Source: Legionella sainthelensi
GTDB lineage: Bacteria > Pseudomonadota > Gammaproteobacteria > Legionellales > Legionellaceae
DNA length: 64,000 bases
Assembly (NCBI RefSeq): GCF_900637685.1
Contig: NZ_LR134388.1
Location: 1,995,501 to 2,059,500, forward strand
Direction of reading: 5' to 3'
Part shown: piece by piece, positions 63,789 to 64,000 of the stretch
Position numbering within the stretch: the stretch's first letter is position 1
Layout of the letters: each line of letters starts with the position of its first letter
Made by a program: the position numbers and the translations under genes
Notes under the pieces: model-generated
The model's database searches: none
What the model was told of the DNA's origin: nothing
Seen by the model: only the letters and a program-made list of their open reading frames with translations

Positions 63789-64000
63789 GTGCCTACATAC
63801 TCATCACCAGTATCTGTAACGCTGAATTTCACCCCAAACAACTTTGAACACTTGTTTGCAACTATAGAAAAAAGCCACAAATACAGTAAGAAAACAGATG
63901 AATATTTTTCAACTCAATTTTTGAACCGTTTTGGATTTCAAAATCCACTGCAAGTGGTTGAGTTTTTAAGATCCCCTGAAGGAAAAACAACACTTGCATT
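63789..64000 (+). CDS. 5' part of an unknown protein (runs off the window)
   Basis: An open frame begins with GTG at 63789, preceded by GGAG at 63777-63780 and a TATAAT-like hexamer near 63756, and continues 70 codons to the window end (MPTYSSPVSVTLNFTPNNF...). Hydrophilic, no signal peptide. No family recognised from this short part; an orphan secreted protein is possible. Confidence 0.55.
   Translation, partial: MPTYSSPVSVTLNFTPNNFEHLFATIEKSHKYSKKTDEYFSTQFLNRFGFQNPLQVVEFLRSPEGKTTLA

Noticed and set aside
1-64000. tRNA or rRNA genes
   Set aside because: I looked for GGTTCGAATCC-type T arms and for conserved rRNA stretches on both strands and noticed none; a covariance-model scan was not possible.

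Overview
The window is AT-rich, gene-dense bacterial DNA that looks like a chromosomal segment of a Legionella species. The evidence is indirect: housekeeping genes of gammaproteobacterial type (PilB-PilC-PilD, PBP1C with alpha-2-macroglobulin, hypoxanthine phosphoribosyltransferase next to a DUF1820 gene, aminopeptidase N, YqhA, YjbQ) alternate with large orphan proteins of the kind Legionella sends through its Dot/Icm type IV secretion system. These include a 2233-residue protein with a SecA-like DEAD helicase core, a protein ending in a eukaryotic CaaX prenylation box, an OspF/SpvC-like phosphothreonine lyase relative and a large flavoprotein. Two orphan genes have a tandem cTTAATatT-like PmrA box placed identically ahead of their -10 hexamer. 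Species and strain cannot be read from this sequence alone.

Layout. 1-5.3 kb is a worn accessory region: the start of an HxxxDG acyltransferase/condensation protein at the left edge, a complete IS3-family (IS407-like) element, a LysR remnant, a small gene interrupted by a stop codon, an orphan coiled-coil protein and the C-terminal remnant of a tyrosine recombinase. 5.4-9.9 kb mixes small metabolic genes (Dabb, M15 dipeptidase, YjbQ) with three frameshifted genes (DUF917, NTF2-like, OspF/SpvC-like). 10-13.2 kb holds a type III polyketide synthase with a divergent methyltransferase and flavoprotein, a set like the phenolic-lipid (Srs-type) pathways. 13.2-21.4 kb is the divergent pbpC / alpha-2-macroglobulin pair. 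22-30.6 kb carries two putative effectors around yqhA. 31-34.2 kb has a VOC protein and a PepN relative with a changed exopeptidase motif. 34.4-37.9 kb has a decayed SulP-STAS-cNMP gene followed by a bufferin-type RiPP operon (precursor, DUF692/MNIO enzyme, DUF2063 partner). 38-49.6 kb is mostly core: hpt, DUF1820, a YafS-like methyltransferase, pilBCD, a HAD phosphatase, a frameshifted sterol-desaturase-type gene, a CBS protein, an HPF-cold-shock fusion and an RlmM-like methyltransferase. 50-64 kb has the CaaX protein, three short-chain oxidoreductases, the large flavoprotein, a CopA-CopB fused multicopper oxidase, a polytopic membrane protein, a rhodanese, a zinc alcohol dehydrogenase and the start of another unknown gene.

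How the genes may work together. The most coherent less-known system is the buf-like operon. Its 70-residue secreted precursor carries four cysteines at a strict six-residue period (C44, C50, C56, C62), followed by the iron oxidase and partner that modify such cysteines. Its 5' untranslated region contains 4.5 copies of a 12-bp repeat, and a perfect 16-bp hairpin separates precursor from enzymes. The CopA-CopB fusion 20 kb away would be a second copper-handling function. Independently, at least six genes are broken by tiny indels, four of these probably in homopolymer runs. This could be real decay, phase variation or sequencing error, and it should be settled before any of them is called a pseudogene.
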